Assembly (NCBI RefSeq): GCF_020510705.1
Contig: NZ_CP075184.1
Span: 1,426,001-1,490,000, forward strand
Origin: Acidovorax radicis
GTDB lineage: Bacteria > Pseudomonadota > Gammaproteobacteria > Burkholderiales > Burkholderiaceae_C
DNA length: 64,000 bases
Reading direction: 5' to 3'
Part shown: one piece after another, positions 46,142-55,965 of the stretch
How the letters are laid out: every line of letters starts with the position of its first letter
Numbering within the stretch: the stretch's first letter is position 1
Position numbers and translations under genes: made by a program
The notes under the pieces: generated by a model
What the model was told of the DNA's origin: nothing
Database searches by the model: none
Seen by the model: the letters and a program-made list of their open reading frames with translations, nothing else

Positions 46142-46544
46142 GCCACGGGCCGGGGGCGCAGCGCCGCTGAAAATTTAGTGAAAATGGCTTGTAGCGTTTG
46201 TCTGAAAACAGGTTAACGCTATGCAATAAGTAGCTCAATGGTGGCGCGACTCGCCCGCTTCACGGCAGGGCTGCTGGCGGGTTCACCGCGCGCTGCGTCC
46301 GTGGTGACTGCCACGTTGCGTTGTTGACCGTGGGCGCTGCGGGAACGGGGGGCGAGCGGTGCCGCGTGGAGGCTTTGCGCCGCTGCGACGCAGACTTGCA
46401 GGGGGTATCACATCCCGTGATGGGGTAGTGATCATCTCTTATATGTAAAAAAGTGTGATGCGCATTTACAATGCGTCAGCCCTGCCCATGGGGCCATAGC
46501 GGCCAGGTCACCGGACCGTCTTTCCCCATTCTCTCTTTCACACC
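46142..46544. promoter_or_regulatory. Spacer with repeat copy and chemoreceptor promoter region
   Basis: This 403-bp spacer holds a diverged palindromic repeat at about 46175-46235 (GGCTTGTAGCGTTTGTCTG and GTTAACGCTATGCAATAAG). Near the chemoreceptor it has a small palindrome CGCATT-TAC-AATGCG at 46461-46475 after an A+T-rich stretch TTATATGTAAAAAAG, a likely promoter/operator. No gene is supported. Confidence 0.5.
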
Positions 46545-48128
46545 ATGAAAATCTCCGTCCAATTAAAGGCAGGTTTTGCCGTCGTCCTTGCATTGTTTAT
46601 CGCCTTGGCCGTGGTGATGGCCTGGCAGGTGGAGCAGGTGGCGGCCGCCTCGCGCGGCATGGAGCGCTCTACGGAATTGCTGCGCCTGGCCGCGCAGTGG
46701 AAGGGTAATCTCAAGGAAAACTCGGCGCGTTACATCGCCATTGCCTACACCGACGGGGATGGGCTGGCCGACCTCTTCAAGGACGCGATGGCGGTGTCGG
46801 TCAAGGGCACCAATGAGGCGCGCGAAGGCTTCATCGCCAAGGTGGAGGACGCCGAATCCCGTCGGCTGGTGGAGAACATCTCCGCCGTGCGCTCCCCCTT
46901 CCAGAACACGCGCGACGCCATCAGCAAGCTCAAGAAGGCCGGCCAGAACGATGAGGCCCGCGAGATGGTGCGCACCAAGTTTGCCCCCGCCGTGGACGCC
47001 TACCTGGGCGCCACGCAGGCGCTGGAAGACCGCGAGGCCCGCAACGTGGCCGAGGCCCAGCGCAACATCACCGAGCTGCTGCGGGGCGCCTACCTGCTGG
47101 GGGGCGTGCTGCTGGCCGTGGCCATCGTGATCGCGGTATTCATCAGCTGGCGCCTCACGCGGGTCATCACCACGGGGCTGGAGCGTGCGCAGCAGGTGGC
47201 GCGTCGCATGGGCGCGGGCGACCTGAGCCAGCCCGTGGGCATCTACAGTGGTCGCGACGAAATCGGCGAACTGCTGCAGGCGCTGGCCTCCACCCAGGAC
47301 AACCTGGTGCGCGTGGTCGGCCACGTGCGGCAGGGTTCGGAGAGCGTGGCCACGGCGTCCAATCAAATCGCGCAAGGCAACCAGGATCTGTCGGCCCGCA
47401 CCGAAAACCAGGCCAGCGCGCTGGAAGAGACAGCGGCCTCCATGGAAGAACTGGGCGGCGCTGTGCGCCAGAACGCCGACAACGCGCAGGCCGCCAACCA
47501 ACTGGCGCTGCGTGCATCGGCGGTGGCCGTGCGCGGCGGCGAGGTCGTGACCCAGGTGGTGGACACCATGAAGGGCATCAACGAGTCGTCGCGGCGCATT
47601 GCCGACATCATCGGCGTGATCGACGGCATCGCATTCCAGACCAACATCCTCGCGCTCAATGCGGCGGTCGAGGCCGCGCGCGCGGGCGAGCAGGGCCGGG
47701 GCTTTGCCGTGGTGGCCAGCGAGGTGCGCAGCCTGGCCGGCCGCTCGGCCGAGGCCGCCAAGGAAATCAAGGGCCTGATCGCCGACAGCGTGCAGCGCGT
47801 GGATGCGGGCTCGACGCTCGTGATCCAGGCAGGCCAGACCATGGACGAGGTGGTGGCATCGATCCGCAATGTGAGCGACATCGTGGGCGAAATCAGCGCC
47901 GCCAGCGCCGAACAGAACAACGGCGTGGCGCAGGTGGGTGAAGCCATCGGCCAGATCGACCAGGTCACGCAGCAAAACGCTGCGTTGGTCGAAGAAATGG
48001 CCGCCGCCGCCGCCAGCCTGAATGCACAGGCGCACGATCTGGTGACCACGGTCTCCGTCTTCCGCCTCTCCGCATCGGCCGCGCAGCCGTCCTCGCTGCA
48101 CCTGCCTGCCCTCGGCGCAGCAGCGTAG
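46545..48128 (+). CDS. Methyl-accepting chemotaxis protein
   Basis: A 527-residue chemoreceptor. Transmembrane segment 1 is at 8-28, a periplasmic four-helix ligand domain follows to about residue 185, transmembrane segment 2 is at 187-205, then a HAMP domain and the cytoplasmic hairpin with the highly conserved tip [20 protein letters not shown]. The C-terminus lacks a CheR-tethering pentapeptide. The ligand is not predictable. Confidence 0.95.
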   Translation: MKISVQLKAGFAVVLALFIALAVVMAWQVEQVAAASRGMERSTELLRLAAQWKGNLKENSARYIAIAYTDGDGLADLFKDAMAVSVKGTNEAREGFIAKVEDAESRRLVENISAVRSPFQNTRDAISKLKKAGQNDEAREMVRTKFAPAVDAYLGATQALEDREARNVAEAQRNITELLRGAYLLGGVLLAVAIVIAVFISWRLTRVITTGLERAQQVARRMGAGDLSQPVGIYSGRDEIGELLQALASTQDNLVRVVGHVRQGSESVATASNQIAQGNQDLSARTENQASALEETAASMEELGGAVRQNADNAQAANQLALRASAVAVRGGEVVTQVVDTMKGINESSRRIADIIGVIDGIAFQTNILALNAAVEAARAGEQGRGFAVVASEVRSLAGRSAEAAKEIKGLIADSVQRVDAGSTLVIQAGQTMDEVVASIRNVSDIVGEISAASAEQNNGVAQVGEAIGQIDQVTQQNAALVEEMAAAAASLNAQAHDLVTTVSVFRLSASAAQPSSLHLPALGAAA

Positions 48129-48207
48129 CCCCCGGCGCATCAGGTTCGGCGCGAGCTTGCAGCGGCACCAGCAGCACCAGCGGCTCGGCGCCCTGTCATC
48201 TTTGTTT

Positions 48208-48347
48208 GCTGCAAATGAAATAGCGTTATGTCCTTGTTTGACAAGCGCTACAGGCCTAAAAGCCCGATGGGCTACATGCGTCAGATACCACTCCGCCCGA
48301 ACGGGTGGGGAAGAGAAGGTGTCTGAGGTCGGTCGCTAATCAGGCAA
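48208..48347. repeat. Composite palindromic repeat, second copy
   Basis: ATAGCGTTATGTCCTTG and GACAAGCGCTACAGGCC are followed by AAAAGCCCGATGGGCTAC, a CCCGAACGGG hairpin, and GAGGTCGGTCGCTAATCAGG before an A run. The order matches the element after arsA, with diverged sequence. It lies between the chemoreceptor and the convergent ferritin-like gene (spacer 48129-48563). Confidence 0.65.
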
Positions 48348-48446
48348 AAAGGTTCTCAAAATTCAGTGCGGTAGACCGTTGCGCTCACTGCCGGTTCCGC
48401 AGTGACGAGGGTGGTGCGGTGTGGGTGTTGGTTTGTAGCCAAAGAG

Positions 48447-48492
48447 ACCGCTAGCGCTTATGTATAAAGCGCTAGCAGCTATCATTTTTGAA
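48447..48492 (+). repeat. Palindromic repeat copy, possible bidirectional terminator
   Basis: GCTAGCGCTT-ATGTAT-AAAGCGCTAGC forms a 10-bp stem and is followed by ATCATTTTTG. Position between convergent genes and the T tract make it a plausible terminator. Confidence 0.75.
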
Positions 48493-48563
48493 CAAAAGGC
48501 AAGGCGGCCACCCTTGGGCTCCATTCCTGGGCCACCACCCAGCGGCTGTGCCCTCGCCAAGCG

Positions 48564-49172
48564 CTACAGCATGGCCTTGCGTTGCTGCTCGGCGCGCGAT
48601 GCGCCAATGGCCGTCTCCACGTTTTTCGCTTCCTCGGGCGGCGGCAACACGGCGGGCATGCCCAGCGCCTCAATGGCCAGCTCGCGGCACCAGCCCTTGG
48701 TGTGATAGAGGTGGTGGTCCTCGTCCTTTTCAACGGCCTTGTGGGCCGTGCGCAGCGTTTGGCCTGCATCGCCGGTGGCTACCTTGGCGACTTTGCCCAG
48801 CAGCTCCCAGTTGGCGTGGTCCTTGGTTTCGGCCAGCACCACACATTCGCAGGCCACCACCTGCGCTGCCGCAGCGGGGGCGGTTTTCTTGGCCAATTGC
48901 ATGGCTTGGACCAAAGATTCACCAATGTGTTTGACCACCGCGCGCGTGGGGGTCTGGGTGTCCGGGTCAATGCCCAGGGCGTCGCAAATGCTGCGCACCA
49001 CTTGCTGGTGGTGCAGCGTTTCGTCGAGGTAACCCTGCCACTCTTTTTTCAGGTCGGGGTTCACGGCGCAGGTGAGCGCGGTGCGGTAGACCTGCTCACC
49101 GCCCAGCTCGGTTTCCATCATCTGAATCACGAGCTCGTCGAGCTGGTGGCTGTCGTAGTGGGCTTTTGGCAT
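48564..49172 (-). CDS. Ferritin-like domain protein
   Basis: A 202-residue helical protein. Candidate di-metal ligands occur as ETELGGEQVY, DETLHHQQ, ECVVLAETKDHANWELL and KDEDHHLYH, spaced as in four-helix ferritin-like folds. AAGGAG lies five bases before the ATG at 49172, a strong ribosome site that fixes the start. The catalase gene ends 74 bp upstream on the same strand, so the two are probably cotranscribed in oxidative or stationary-phase defence. The exact subfamily is unknown. Confidence 0.72.
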   Translation of the reverse strand: MPKAHYDSHQLDELVIQMMETELGGEQVYRTALTCAVNPDLKKEWQGYLDETLHHQQVVRSICDALGIDPDTQTPTRAVVKHIGESLVQAMQLAKKTAPAAAAQVVACECVVLAETKDHANWELLGKVAKVATGDAGQTLRTAHKAVEKDEDHHLYHTKGWCRELAIEALGMPAVLPPPEEAKNVETAIGASRAEQQRKAML

Positions 49173-49246
49173 GGCGTCTCCTTTGGTGGGTGGTTGCAAA
49201 AAAAATCAGAAAAAGTCTTCAGCGGCGCGCTTGGCTTCACGCTGCC

Positions 49247-51373
49247 TCAGGCGAGCGTGCGCACTTTGGGCTCGCGGGCCCACTGGCGCGTTTGGGCGGC
49301 GGCGATGAAACCCTGCACGTCGGCGGCGTCCAGCACACCCGCATCGGGCTCGATGCCCGCGGCCTTGAGCAGCGCCTGCGAGCCCTTGCCCGCAGCGATG
49401 GCCTTGAGGTGGCCAAACGCATCACGGAACCAGTCCACGGCTGCCGCCTCGCGCGCGAGCTGTTCGCCCATCTCGGACGTGAGCACCGATGCCACCGCAT
49501 CGAAGAGGGTGGAGGGCGTGCCCGCCAGTTGCCCATCGGCGGGCAGCAAGCTGCCGTCGCGCAGCTTGGCACCGCCCACCTTGGGCGCCACGATCTTCAC
49601 GCTGGCGCCTGCTTTTTCAATGGCCTTTCGCAGCGCGGTCACCGTGTCGCCGTTGGAGCCATCGGCCACCAGAATACCGATGCAGCGCCCCTGCAGCGTG
49701 GGTTTCATGCGGTCGATGATGCGCAGTGCGGGCGACAACGCCAGGTCTTGGACCGGTGCCGCTGCGGTCGGTGCAGCAGGGAGCGTGTCCATGCCCAGGC
49801 CGTTGGCCACGCGCTGGGCAAGGTGGGGGTCCACATGGGTGAGGTGGCCCACCACGGCCTCGCGCACATGGGGCGTCGTCACCTTGGACAACTCGAACAC
49901 CAGGGCCGACGCCATGTGCGCCTGCTCGATGTCGCTTTGGCTTCGGAAGAACATGCGCGGCTGGCTGTAGTGGTCGGCAAAACTCTCGGCGCGCACCCGG
50001 CCCTTGCCGCCCGTGCTGGTGTCATCGACCTGCGCAAAATGCCGCATGCCCTGGGCCAGCGAGGCGCGCGGCGTGTCGCCTTGCAGGCTGCTGGGTTCGT
50101 AGTTCACGCGGCCCTTGGGCACCTGCATCTGCATGTGGCCGTCGCGCTGCATGTTGTGAAACGGGCATTTGGGCGCGTTGATCGGGATCTGCGCAAAGTT
50201 GGGCCCGCCCAGGCGCGACAGTTGTGTATCGAGGTACGAAAACAACCGGCCCTGCAGCAGCGGGTCGTTGCTGAAGTCAATGCCCGGGGGCACGTTGGCC
50301 GGGCAAAACGCCACCTGCTCGGTTTCGGCAAAAAAGTTGTCGGGCCAGCGGTTAAGCACCATGCGGCCGATGGTTTGCAGGGGCACCATTTCTTCGGGAA
50401 TGAGCTTGGTCGGGTCGAGGTGGTCGAACGGAAAAGCCTCGGCCTCTTCCTCGGTGAACAGCTGCACGGCCAGCTCCCACTCGGGGAAGTCGCCCGCCTC
50501 GATGGCTTCAAAAAGGTCACGGCGGTGGTAGTCGTTGTCGGCCGATTGCAGCTTGAGTGCTTCGTCCCACACGGTCGACTGAATGCCCAGCTTGGGCCGC
50601 CAATGAAACTTCACGAACGTGCTGTCGCCCGCCGCGTTGAGCAGCCGAAAGCTGTGGATGCCGAACCCCTCCATCATGCGCAGGCTGCGGGGCAGGGCGC
50701 GGTCGCTCATGGCCCACATCACCGTGTGCAGCGCTTCCGGCATGAGCGAGATGAAGTCCCAAAAGGTGTCGTGGGCGCTGGCGGCTTGTGGGAACCCCCG
50801 GTCGGGTTCCATCTTCACGGCATGCACCAGGTCGGGGAACTTCATCGCGTCCTGGATGAAAAACACCGGCATGTTGTTGCCCACCAAGTCCCAGTTGCCC
50901 TCGGGCGTGTAGAACTTGACGGCAAAGCCGCGCACGTCGCGCGGCGTGTCGACCGAACCGGCGCCCCCTGCCACGGTAGAAAAGCGCGTGAACAGCGGCG
51001 TTTGTACGCCCAGCTCGGTCAACACGCGCGCGGTGGTGAATTCCTTGAGCGAGTGCGTCAGCTCAAAAAAGCCGTGGGCTGCCGTGCCCCGCGCATGCAC
51101 GATGCGCTCGGGGATGCGCTCGTGGTCAAAGTGCGTGATTTTCTCGCGCAGGATGAAGTCTTCGAGCAGCGTGGGGCCGCGCGGGGCAGACCGCAGCGAG
51201 TTCTGGTTGTCTGCGACCGCAATGCCCTGCTGGGTGGTCAGCGTGGGGTGTTTGCCGTTGGCCTGCTGCTGCAACTCGCCCGCGTGGCCGCGAAACGTGT
51301 CTGACTGCGTGGAAGACGGGAGGGCGGACGGCGATTTTTTTGCCGCGCCGCGCGAAGTGGGGGTTCGAGCCAT
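49247..51373 (-). CDS. katE: Large-subunit monofunctional catalase (HPII type)
   Basis: A 708-residue haem catalase. The distal residues are H93 in [10 protein letters not shown] and N166 in GNWDLVGNN, and the proximal tyrosine is in RLFSYLDTQ. The last 150 residues ([20 protein letters not shown] then [13 protein letters not shown]) form the DJ-1/flavodoxin-like domain of large catalases. AGGAG precedes the ATG at 51373. The frame continues open to 51655, but that upstream part has no homology and overlaps the rhomboid gene. Its ferritin-like neighbour suggests a joint role against peroxide. Confidence 0.96.
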   Translation of the reverse strand: MARTPTSRGAAKKSPSALPSSTQSDTFRGHAGELQQQANGKHPTLTTQQGIAVADNQNSLRSAPRGPTLLEDFILREKITHFDHERIPERIVHARGTAAHGFFELTHSLKEFTTARVLTELGVQTPLFTRFSTVAGGAGSVDTPRDVRGFAVKFYTPEGNWDLVGNNMPVFFIQDAMKFPDLVHAVKMEPDRGFPQAASAHDTFWDFISLMPEALHTVMWAMSDRALPRSLRMMEGFGIHSFRLLNAAGDSTFVKFHWRPKLGIQSTVWDEALKLQSADNDYHRRDLFEAIEAGDFPEWELAVQLFTEEEAEAFPFDHLDPTKLIPEEMVPLQTIGRMVLNRWPDNFFAETEQVAFCPANVPPGIDFSNDPLLQGRLFSYLDTQLSRLGGPNFAQIPINAPKCPFHNMQRDGHMQMQVPKGRVNYEPSSLQGDTPRASLAQGMRHFAQVDDTSTGGKGRVRAESFADHYSQPRMFFRSQSDIEQAHMASALVFELSKVTTPHVREAVVGHLTHVDPHLAQRVANGLGMDTLPAAPTAAAPVQDLALSPALRIIDRMKPTLQGRCIGILVADGSNGDTVTALRKAIEKAGASVKIVAPKVGGAKLRDGSLLPADGQLAGTPSTLFDAVASVLTSEMGEQLAREAAAVDWFRDAFGHLKAIAAGKGSQALLKAAGIEPDAGVLDAADVQGFIAAAQTRQWAREPKVRTLA

Positions 51374-51606
51374 GGGCGCTCCTGAGGGTTCTGGGGAATG
51401 GAAACAAGACCAACCCATATCGTTGGCCCCCCGCGCTTTGCGGGGGGTAGGACACAGCCCCATCCGCCCGTCATCGTCGTCACGCAATGGCGCATCCGTT
51501 TGGGGCTGAAGCGGCCCCGTGTTTGCTACGCTTGCACCCATTCCTCCAGGCCCATTGCTTTGCGACGCGCCATCCGACTTTGCCCTTGCCCTTGCCAGAC
51601 TGATCC

Positions 51607-53073
51607 ATGTTCTACGCCATCCCCCTAGACAGCCGACCCACCTGGCGCAACCCACCGTGGATGACCGTGGCGCTGATCCTGGTGAACATGCTCGTGTTCT
51701 GGGGCCCGCAGCGCTCGGAAGAAAAAGCGCAGGACCGGGCGGCTGTCTTCTATGTGGCCAGCGCCTTGCCCGCCATGGAAGTCCCGCGTTTTGTGGCCTG
51801 GCTGGAGGAAACCGAGGACAAGCACATCAAAGAAGCCATCGCCCTGCAAAAGGCGGGCAACCACCGCATGCTGCTGCGCTGGATGGAGCAGGAAGACGGC
51901 TTTCAGCACCGACTGAAAAGCCCGCGCTTTGTGCCGCCCGAAGACCCGCAATACACCGACTGGAAGGCCGCGCGCACCCAGTACGAGGCGCAGCTGCCGG
52001 CCCCCTTCACCCGCCAATGGGCGCAGAGCTATGAGAAAGACGCCCCGCTGCGCCCCGTCACCTGGCTCACGGCCACGTTTTTGCACGGCAGCACCGGGCA
52101 CCTCATCGGCAACATGGTGTTTTTGTTTCTGTTCGGTTTTTCGGTGGAGCTGGCGCTGGGCCGGGGTTGGTACCTGGCGTTTTACCTGCTGGGCGGCCTG
52201 GGCGGATCACTGCTCGCGGGCTGGGCCTATGCGGGCATGGGCAGCTATGGCCTGGGCGCCTCGGGCGCCGTGTCGGCCCTGATGGGCATGTACGCCGTGC
52301 TGTACCGGCTGCGGCGCGTGCGGTTTTTTTACCAGCTGTTTTTCTACTTCAATTACATCACCGCGCCTGCGTTGTTGCTCTTGCCCGCGTGGATTGCCAA
52401 TGAGTTGCTGCAGCACTGGCTCAGCGGCAAGGGCGTGGCCTACATGGCCCACTTGGGCGGCCTGCTGGCTGGCGCATCGCTGATGGGTTTGACCCTGCTG
52501 CTGCGCAGCAAGCCGCTGGAGGTGCCGGTGACGCATGCCGCCGTGGAAGACGACGGCTTTGACACCCATGTAGCCAACGCCCAGCGCCTGGCCCAGGGCA
52601 TGAAGTTCGAGCAGGCCCTGACCCAGTGGCGCGCCGCTGCCAAGCTGCGCCCGCAAGACCAGAAGGTGCTGGGCGCCTGGTTCAAGACGGCATCGCTATG
52701 GCCTGACAGCGAGGACTTTCACCGCGCTGCGCGGCGCATCTTCCGCCTGCAGGCGCATGACGAGCAGACGCTGCAGTTTCAGCACGCGAGTTACCGCACG
52801 TACTTTGAGAAAGCCAAGCCCGGCGCCCGTTTGCAGCCGGACGACATGGCCCGCCTCTCACGCCGCTTTGCGCGTGCGCAGCAGTGGGGCGACGCGGAAA
52901 AGCTGTTCAACGCCTTGCACAAAACGGCGCCCACGCACCCTGAGCTGGGCGAGACGCTGGGCATGCTGGTGTCGGCCCTGTGCCATGCGGGGCGGCGCGA
53001 GCAGGCGGCGGTGTTTGGGCCGCAGTTGCAGCAACTGGCGCCGGGGAGCCCGGTGTTGCAAGGGCTGAGATGA
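51607..53073 (+). CDS. Rhomboid-family membrane protease with C-terminal TPR-like region
   Basis: A 488-residue protein. The rhomboid core spans residues about 150-300. The catalytic serine lies in GLGASGAVSALMG (S219) and the histidine in MAHLGGLLAG (H282), so it is probably active. TFLHGSTGHLIGNM is the conserved HxxxxHxxxN box. An 110-residue periplasmic segment lies between the first membrane helix and the core. The C-terminal 170 residues look like tetratricopeptide helices (EQALTQWRAAAKLRPQD). It is divergent from the catalase gene. Confidence 0.88.
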   Translation: MFYAIPLDSRPTWRNPPWMTVALILVNMLVFWGPQRSEEKAQDRAAVFYVASALPAMEVPRFVAWLEETEDKHIKEAIALQKAGNHRMLLRWMEQEDGFQHRLKSPRFVPPEDPQYTDWKAARTQYEAQLPAPFTRQWAQSYEKDAPLRPVTWLTATFLHGSTGHLIGNMVFLFLFGFSVELALGRGWYLAFYLLGGLGGSLLAGWAYAGMGSYGLGASGAVSALMGMYAVLYRLRRVRFFYQLFFYFNYITAPALLLLPAWIANELLQHWLSGKGVAYMAHLGGLLAGASLMGLTLLLRSKPLEVPVTHAAVEDDGFDTHVANAQRLAQGMKFEQALTQWRAAAKLRPQDQKVLGAWFKTASLWPDSEDFHRAARRIFRLQAHDEQTLQFQHASYRTYFEKAKPGARLQPDDMARLSRRFARAQQWGDAEKLFNALHKTAPTHPELGETLGMLVSALCHAGRREQAAVFGPQLQQLAPGSPVLQGLR

Positions 53074-53094
53074 TGGCGAGGATTTTGGGTTAAT

Positions 53095-53140
53095 TTAGCT
53101 TTGGCGCTTATCTATAAAGCGCTAGTAGCTATTGTTTTTG
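53095..53140 (-). repeat. Palindromic repeat copy, left border of the large inverted repeat
   Basis: TTTGGCGCTTATCTATAAAG then CGCTAGTAGCTATTG, in reverse orientation, lies 22 bp after the rhomboid stop. Confidence 0.8.
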
Positions 53141-53160
53141 TAGTGATTGGGTCTTTGGAG

Positions 53161-53829
53161 CGTTCGGGCTGAGGTTGTCGAAGTTGGGGCGTGTTCGTTT
53201 GAAAGGCGTGCTCGGGTGGAGGGCGGAGGCCGGGAGTCGCCCGGCGAGCGAGTAACTTTCTTTTGCTTCGCCAAAAGAAAGTCACCAAAGAAAAGGCGAC
53301 CCCCAGTCTGCGACCCCTTCGCTGGCGCTACGGGGCAAACCTGCGTCGGGGCGGTTGCGGGGTGCGCCGTGGAACTCGCTTTGCGCTGGCGCGCGCCGCT
53401 CGGACAACCACGGCGAGTCAGTTCACGAAGCATGGGCGCTCCGACGCCCATGCCACCCCACAACCGCCCCGCCGCAGGCGCAGCCAGCAGGGGTGGGACA
53501 GCCGAACATCTCAACATCCACACGTGCCTTTGCTTCGCTCGGCCTCGTGGTCGCGGCGCGCAGCGCACGCGCGTTCGGGGCCGAGCGAAGCAATGGCCCG
53601 AATGGATGTTCGCTGGGTTCCCTTCTGTGCGTGCCGAGCATCGCAGGTTGCCCGCAGCGCAGCGGAGGGACACGCACAGCAGGGGCGCCTTCTCTTTGGT
53701 GACTTTCTCTTGGCGAGACAAGAGAAAGTTACTGCGCCGCCGGGCGTACACCCCGGCCTCCGCCCTTAACCAAGGCACGCCGTCCAAATCAGCGAGCAAG
53801 CCCCAGCTTCGACAAGCTCAGCCCGACCG
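53161..53829. repeat. Large nested inverted-repeat element
   Basis: Arms of about 140 bp (53161-53301 and 53683-53829) are inverted copies: CGGGCTGAGGTTGTCGAAG faces CTTCGACAAGCTCAGCCCG, and AGTAACTTTCTTTTG with GAAAGTCACCAAAGAAAAGG faces CTTCTCTTTGGTGACTTTC with GAGAAAGTTACT. Inside lie further hairpins (53348-53364 with 53453-53470; 53431-53452; 53530-53544 with 53579-53593). All six frames stay largely open because of composition, but none has a recognisable product. This accounts for the gene-free 53074-53910. Confidence 0.8.
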
Positions 53830-53862
53830 GTTCAACAATCATCAAACAGTCACTATCAATAC

Positions 53863-53907
53863 CATAGCTGCTAGCGCTTATCCATAAAGCGCTAGAGCCA
53901 AAAAAAA
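53863..53907 (+). repeat. Palindromic repeat copy, right border of the large inverted repeat
   Basis: CATAGCTGCTAGCGCTTATC then ATAAAGCGCTAGAGCC, in forward orientation and so inverted relative to the copy at 53095. It ends at the stop of the next minus-strand gene. Confidence 0.8.
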
Positions 53908-53910
53908 CCA

Positions 53911-55230
53911 TCAACCCCCTGCCGCCCCCTGCGGCACATGGTTGCGCAGCAGCCACTGCGTTTCCCGCGTGGCCTCGGTGTCCGGGTGCCGGGATTCCAG
54001 CGTGGCCAGCACGCGCAGGGCCATGTCGGCGCGGTTCATGCCTTGCAGCAGCACGCGGGCGACCAGTTCGTAGGCGGCGGGCACGCTGTCGTGGTTTTTG
54101 AAGCGGCGGTCGAATCCCTGCAGCAGGGCCAGCGCGTCTTTGGCGTTGTTCGCATTCCAGGCGGCTTTGGCCAGGTTGAGGGTGGCGTTGGCATCCTGCA
54201 GCGCAAACTGGGCGTCCTTGGCCCGGCAGGTGTGAAAGACCTTGAGCGCTTCGCCGCCCTGGCCCGAGCGCAGCAGCAGCGGGATGTAACGCTGGGCATG
54301 GTCGAGCAGGGTGGCGGTTTTGCCTTCGGCCAGCGTCAGCACACCGTGGTAGCGGCGCTGTGCGGGCACTTCGTCGCTGCGGGTGCGCTGGTCTTCGTAG
54401 GCCACGCCCAGGGCGCCCACCATGTCCCCGGCGGTGATCAGTTCGGCCACTTGCGCGTCCAGGGCGTCTTGCTCAATCTGGCGTGGGCTGCGGCGGTCCA
54501 CGGGGGCGCCGTCTTCGTCCAGGCCCGCGCCAGGCAGCAGGTCGATGCCAAAAGCCGCGTGGTTCTGGTACATGGCGTAGCCCAGCAGGCTGGCCATGAC
54601 CCAGCTGAAGTAGATGAGCAGCCAGTTGACGATGGGCAGCAGAATCCACCCCCGGAAAATGGGCAGCAGCATGCCCAGCGCGATGAAGGTTCCCTGGCTG
54701 AGCAGGAAGAGAAATAGGCACAGCAGCAGGTAAGGCCAGCCAATGGTGCGCACGGCGTTCCAGGCGTTGGCGGGGTTCAGGGTTTCGATAAAGCTGCAGG
54801 TCTGCACCAGCACGATTTGCGTGGCGGGCAGCAGAAAGCACATGGCCAGCCAGGCCAGGGTGCCCAGGGTGGGGCTCAGGCGCTGCAGCCAGCCCACGGC
54901 GATGGATTGCGCGATCAGGATGGCGAACAGCTTCCAGGGCAGGTTCTTCCAGTCTGGGTCCAGCTCGCTGGGGTAGTCCTCAGCCTTGTAGATGCCGCGT
55001 GAGCCCAGGGCCGTGACTTTGAAGCCGTAGCGCGATGCGGCCAGCAGGATGCCGAGCTCCACGATCAGGATGCCCAGGGCGTCGGGCAAAAAGAAAAGCA
55101 CCTTGAACAGCATGCTCGAGAACGCCAGAAGCAGGCTGTATCTCAGCGGCTTGGGTTGCAGCGGAAAGGTGAAGAAGGTGTTGAGCTGGTGCCAGAACGG
55201 GCGGGGTACGGTCGTGGTTTCGCGCTGCAT
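53911..55230 (-). CDS. Membrane protein with C-terminal TPR-like helices, unknown function
   Basis: A 439-residue protein. Five or six hydrophobic segments fill residues 30-240 (LLLAFSSMLFKVLFFLPDAL, GWPYLLLCLFLFLLSQGTFI), followed by a soluble helical half with repeats such as LNLAKAAWNANNAKDALALL that look like tetratricopeptides. GGAG lies six bases before the ATG at 55230. No enzyme motif is seen. It overlaps or abuts the next upstream gene on the same strand (stop at 55244), so they are an operon. Confidence 0.7.
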   Translation of the reverse strand: MQRETTTVPRPFWHQLNTFFTFPLQPKPLRYSLLLAFSSMLFKVLFFLPDALGILIVELGILLAASRYGFKVTALGSRGIYKAEDYPSELDPDWKNLPWKLFAILIAQSIAVGWLQRLSPTLGTLAWLAMCFLLPATQIVLVQTCSFIETLNPANAWNAVRTIGWPYLLLCLFLFLLSQGTFIALGMLLPIFRGWILLPIVNWLLIYFSWVMASLLGYAMYQNHAAFGIDLLPGAGLDEDGAPVDRRSPRQIEQDALDAQVAELITAGDMVGALGVAYEDQRTRSDEVPAQRRYHGVLTLAEGKTATLLDHAQRYIPLLLRSGQGGEALKVFHTCRAKDAQFALQDANATLNLAKAAWNANNAKDALALLQGFDRRFKNHDSVPAAYELVARVLLQGMNRADMALRVLATLESRHPDTEATRETQWLLRNHVPQGAAGG

Positions 55231-55243
55231 GGGGTGCTCCGGC

Positions 55244-55783
55244 CTATTTGGAGAAGAAGTCGGACTGCGACATACCGCGTCCACCTGCCATGCGCACCAT
55301 GGTGCGCTGGTCGGAGCGCAGGAGCTTGATTTGCCCCATTTCGCGCACCAGTCGCTGGTTGAAAGTCGATTCGAACTGCATGACGGTTTCTCCCATCTTG
55401 AGCAGACTGGTGCCTTGGACCTTGGCGCTTTTGCGGCCTGGTTCGATGTCGATGCTGTCGATGTGGAACTCGTATTCGACCGTCAGGATGCCGCCCATTT
55501 GGGCACCCATCTGCTCAAACAGCGCAAAGCTTGTCTTGACGGCTTCGCACTGCTGGTCGTGGTTGAGCGTGGTGCGCTGCGTCTGGCCGTTCATCACCGT
55601 CTCGTCCTGGATGATGACCTTGGTGCTTAACTGTTTGCAGGCCGGTTCAGCATCTCGTTGATAGAGGGCATGTGAGCCCTCGTCGTAATAGGCGCGCACC
55701 ATTGTTTCGTCCACTGTGCGTCCGCCGACAAAGTAATACCAGGCGCCTACGCACAGGGCCGCCAACAAGGCGATTTTTTTCAT
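55244..55783 (-). CDS. Small exported or membrane-anchored protein, unknown function
   Basis: A 179-residue protein starting MKKIALLAALCVGAWYYFVG, a membrane anchor or signal. The rest is soluble, with YYDEGSHALYQRDAEPACKQ and a later EYEFHIDSIDIEPGRKSAKV that reads like a beta sheet of an NTF2-like fold. Two cysteines (in PACKQ and QQCEA) could pair in the periplasm. GGGAG precedes the ATG. It lies divergent from the alpha-2-macroglobulin gene and upstream of the TPR membrane protein. Confidence 0.65.
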   Translation of the reverse strand: MKKIALLAALCVGAWYYFVGGRTVDETMVRAYYDEGSHALYQRDAEPACKQLSTKVIIQDETVMNGQTQRTTLNHDQQCEAVKTSFALFEQMGAQMGGILTVEYEFHIDSIDIEPGRKSAKVQGTSLLKMGETVMQFESTFNQRLVREMGQIKLLRSDQRTMVRMAGGRGMSQSDFFSK

Positions 55784-55965
55784 GGCTCCCTCTCCCCTCT
55801 TTATTTTGCGGCGCAGTATACCGACGGGTTTTTGCAAACGGGGTGCAGGCCGCTGCGGCCCCGGAGTCTTCGAACCAGTTGTTACCTTCCGTATCGTCGC
55901 GGGGTGGGGCGGCCCGCGGCATATCGGCTACCCTCGCGGTCGAGTCGGATAGAGGGATGTCAAAA

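Noticed and set aside
53147..53887. 246-codon open frame and several opposing frames in the large inverted repeat
   Set aside because: The frames arise from complementary arms; the residues are repeat-encoded and similar text is read on both strands.
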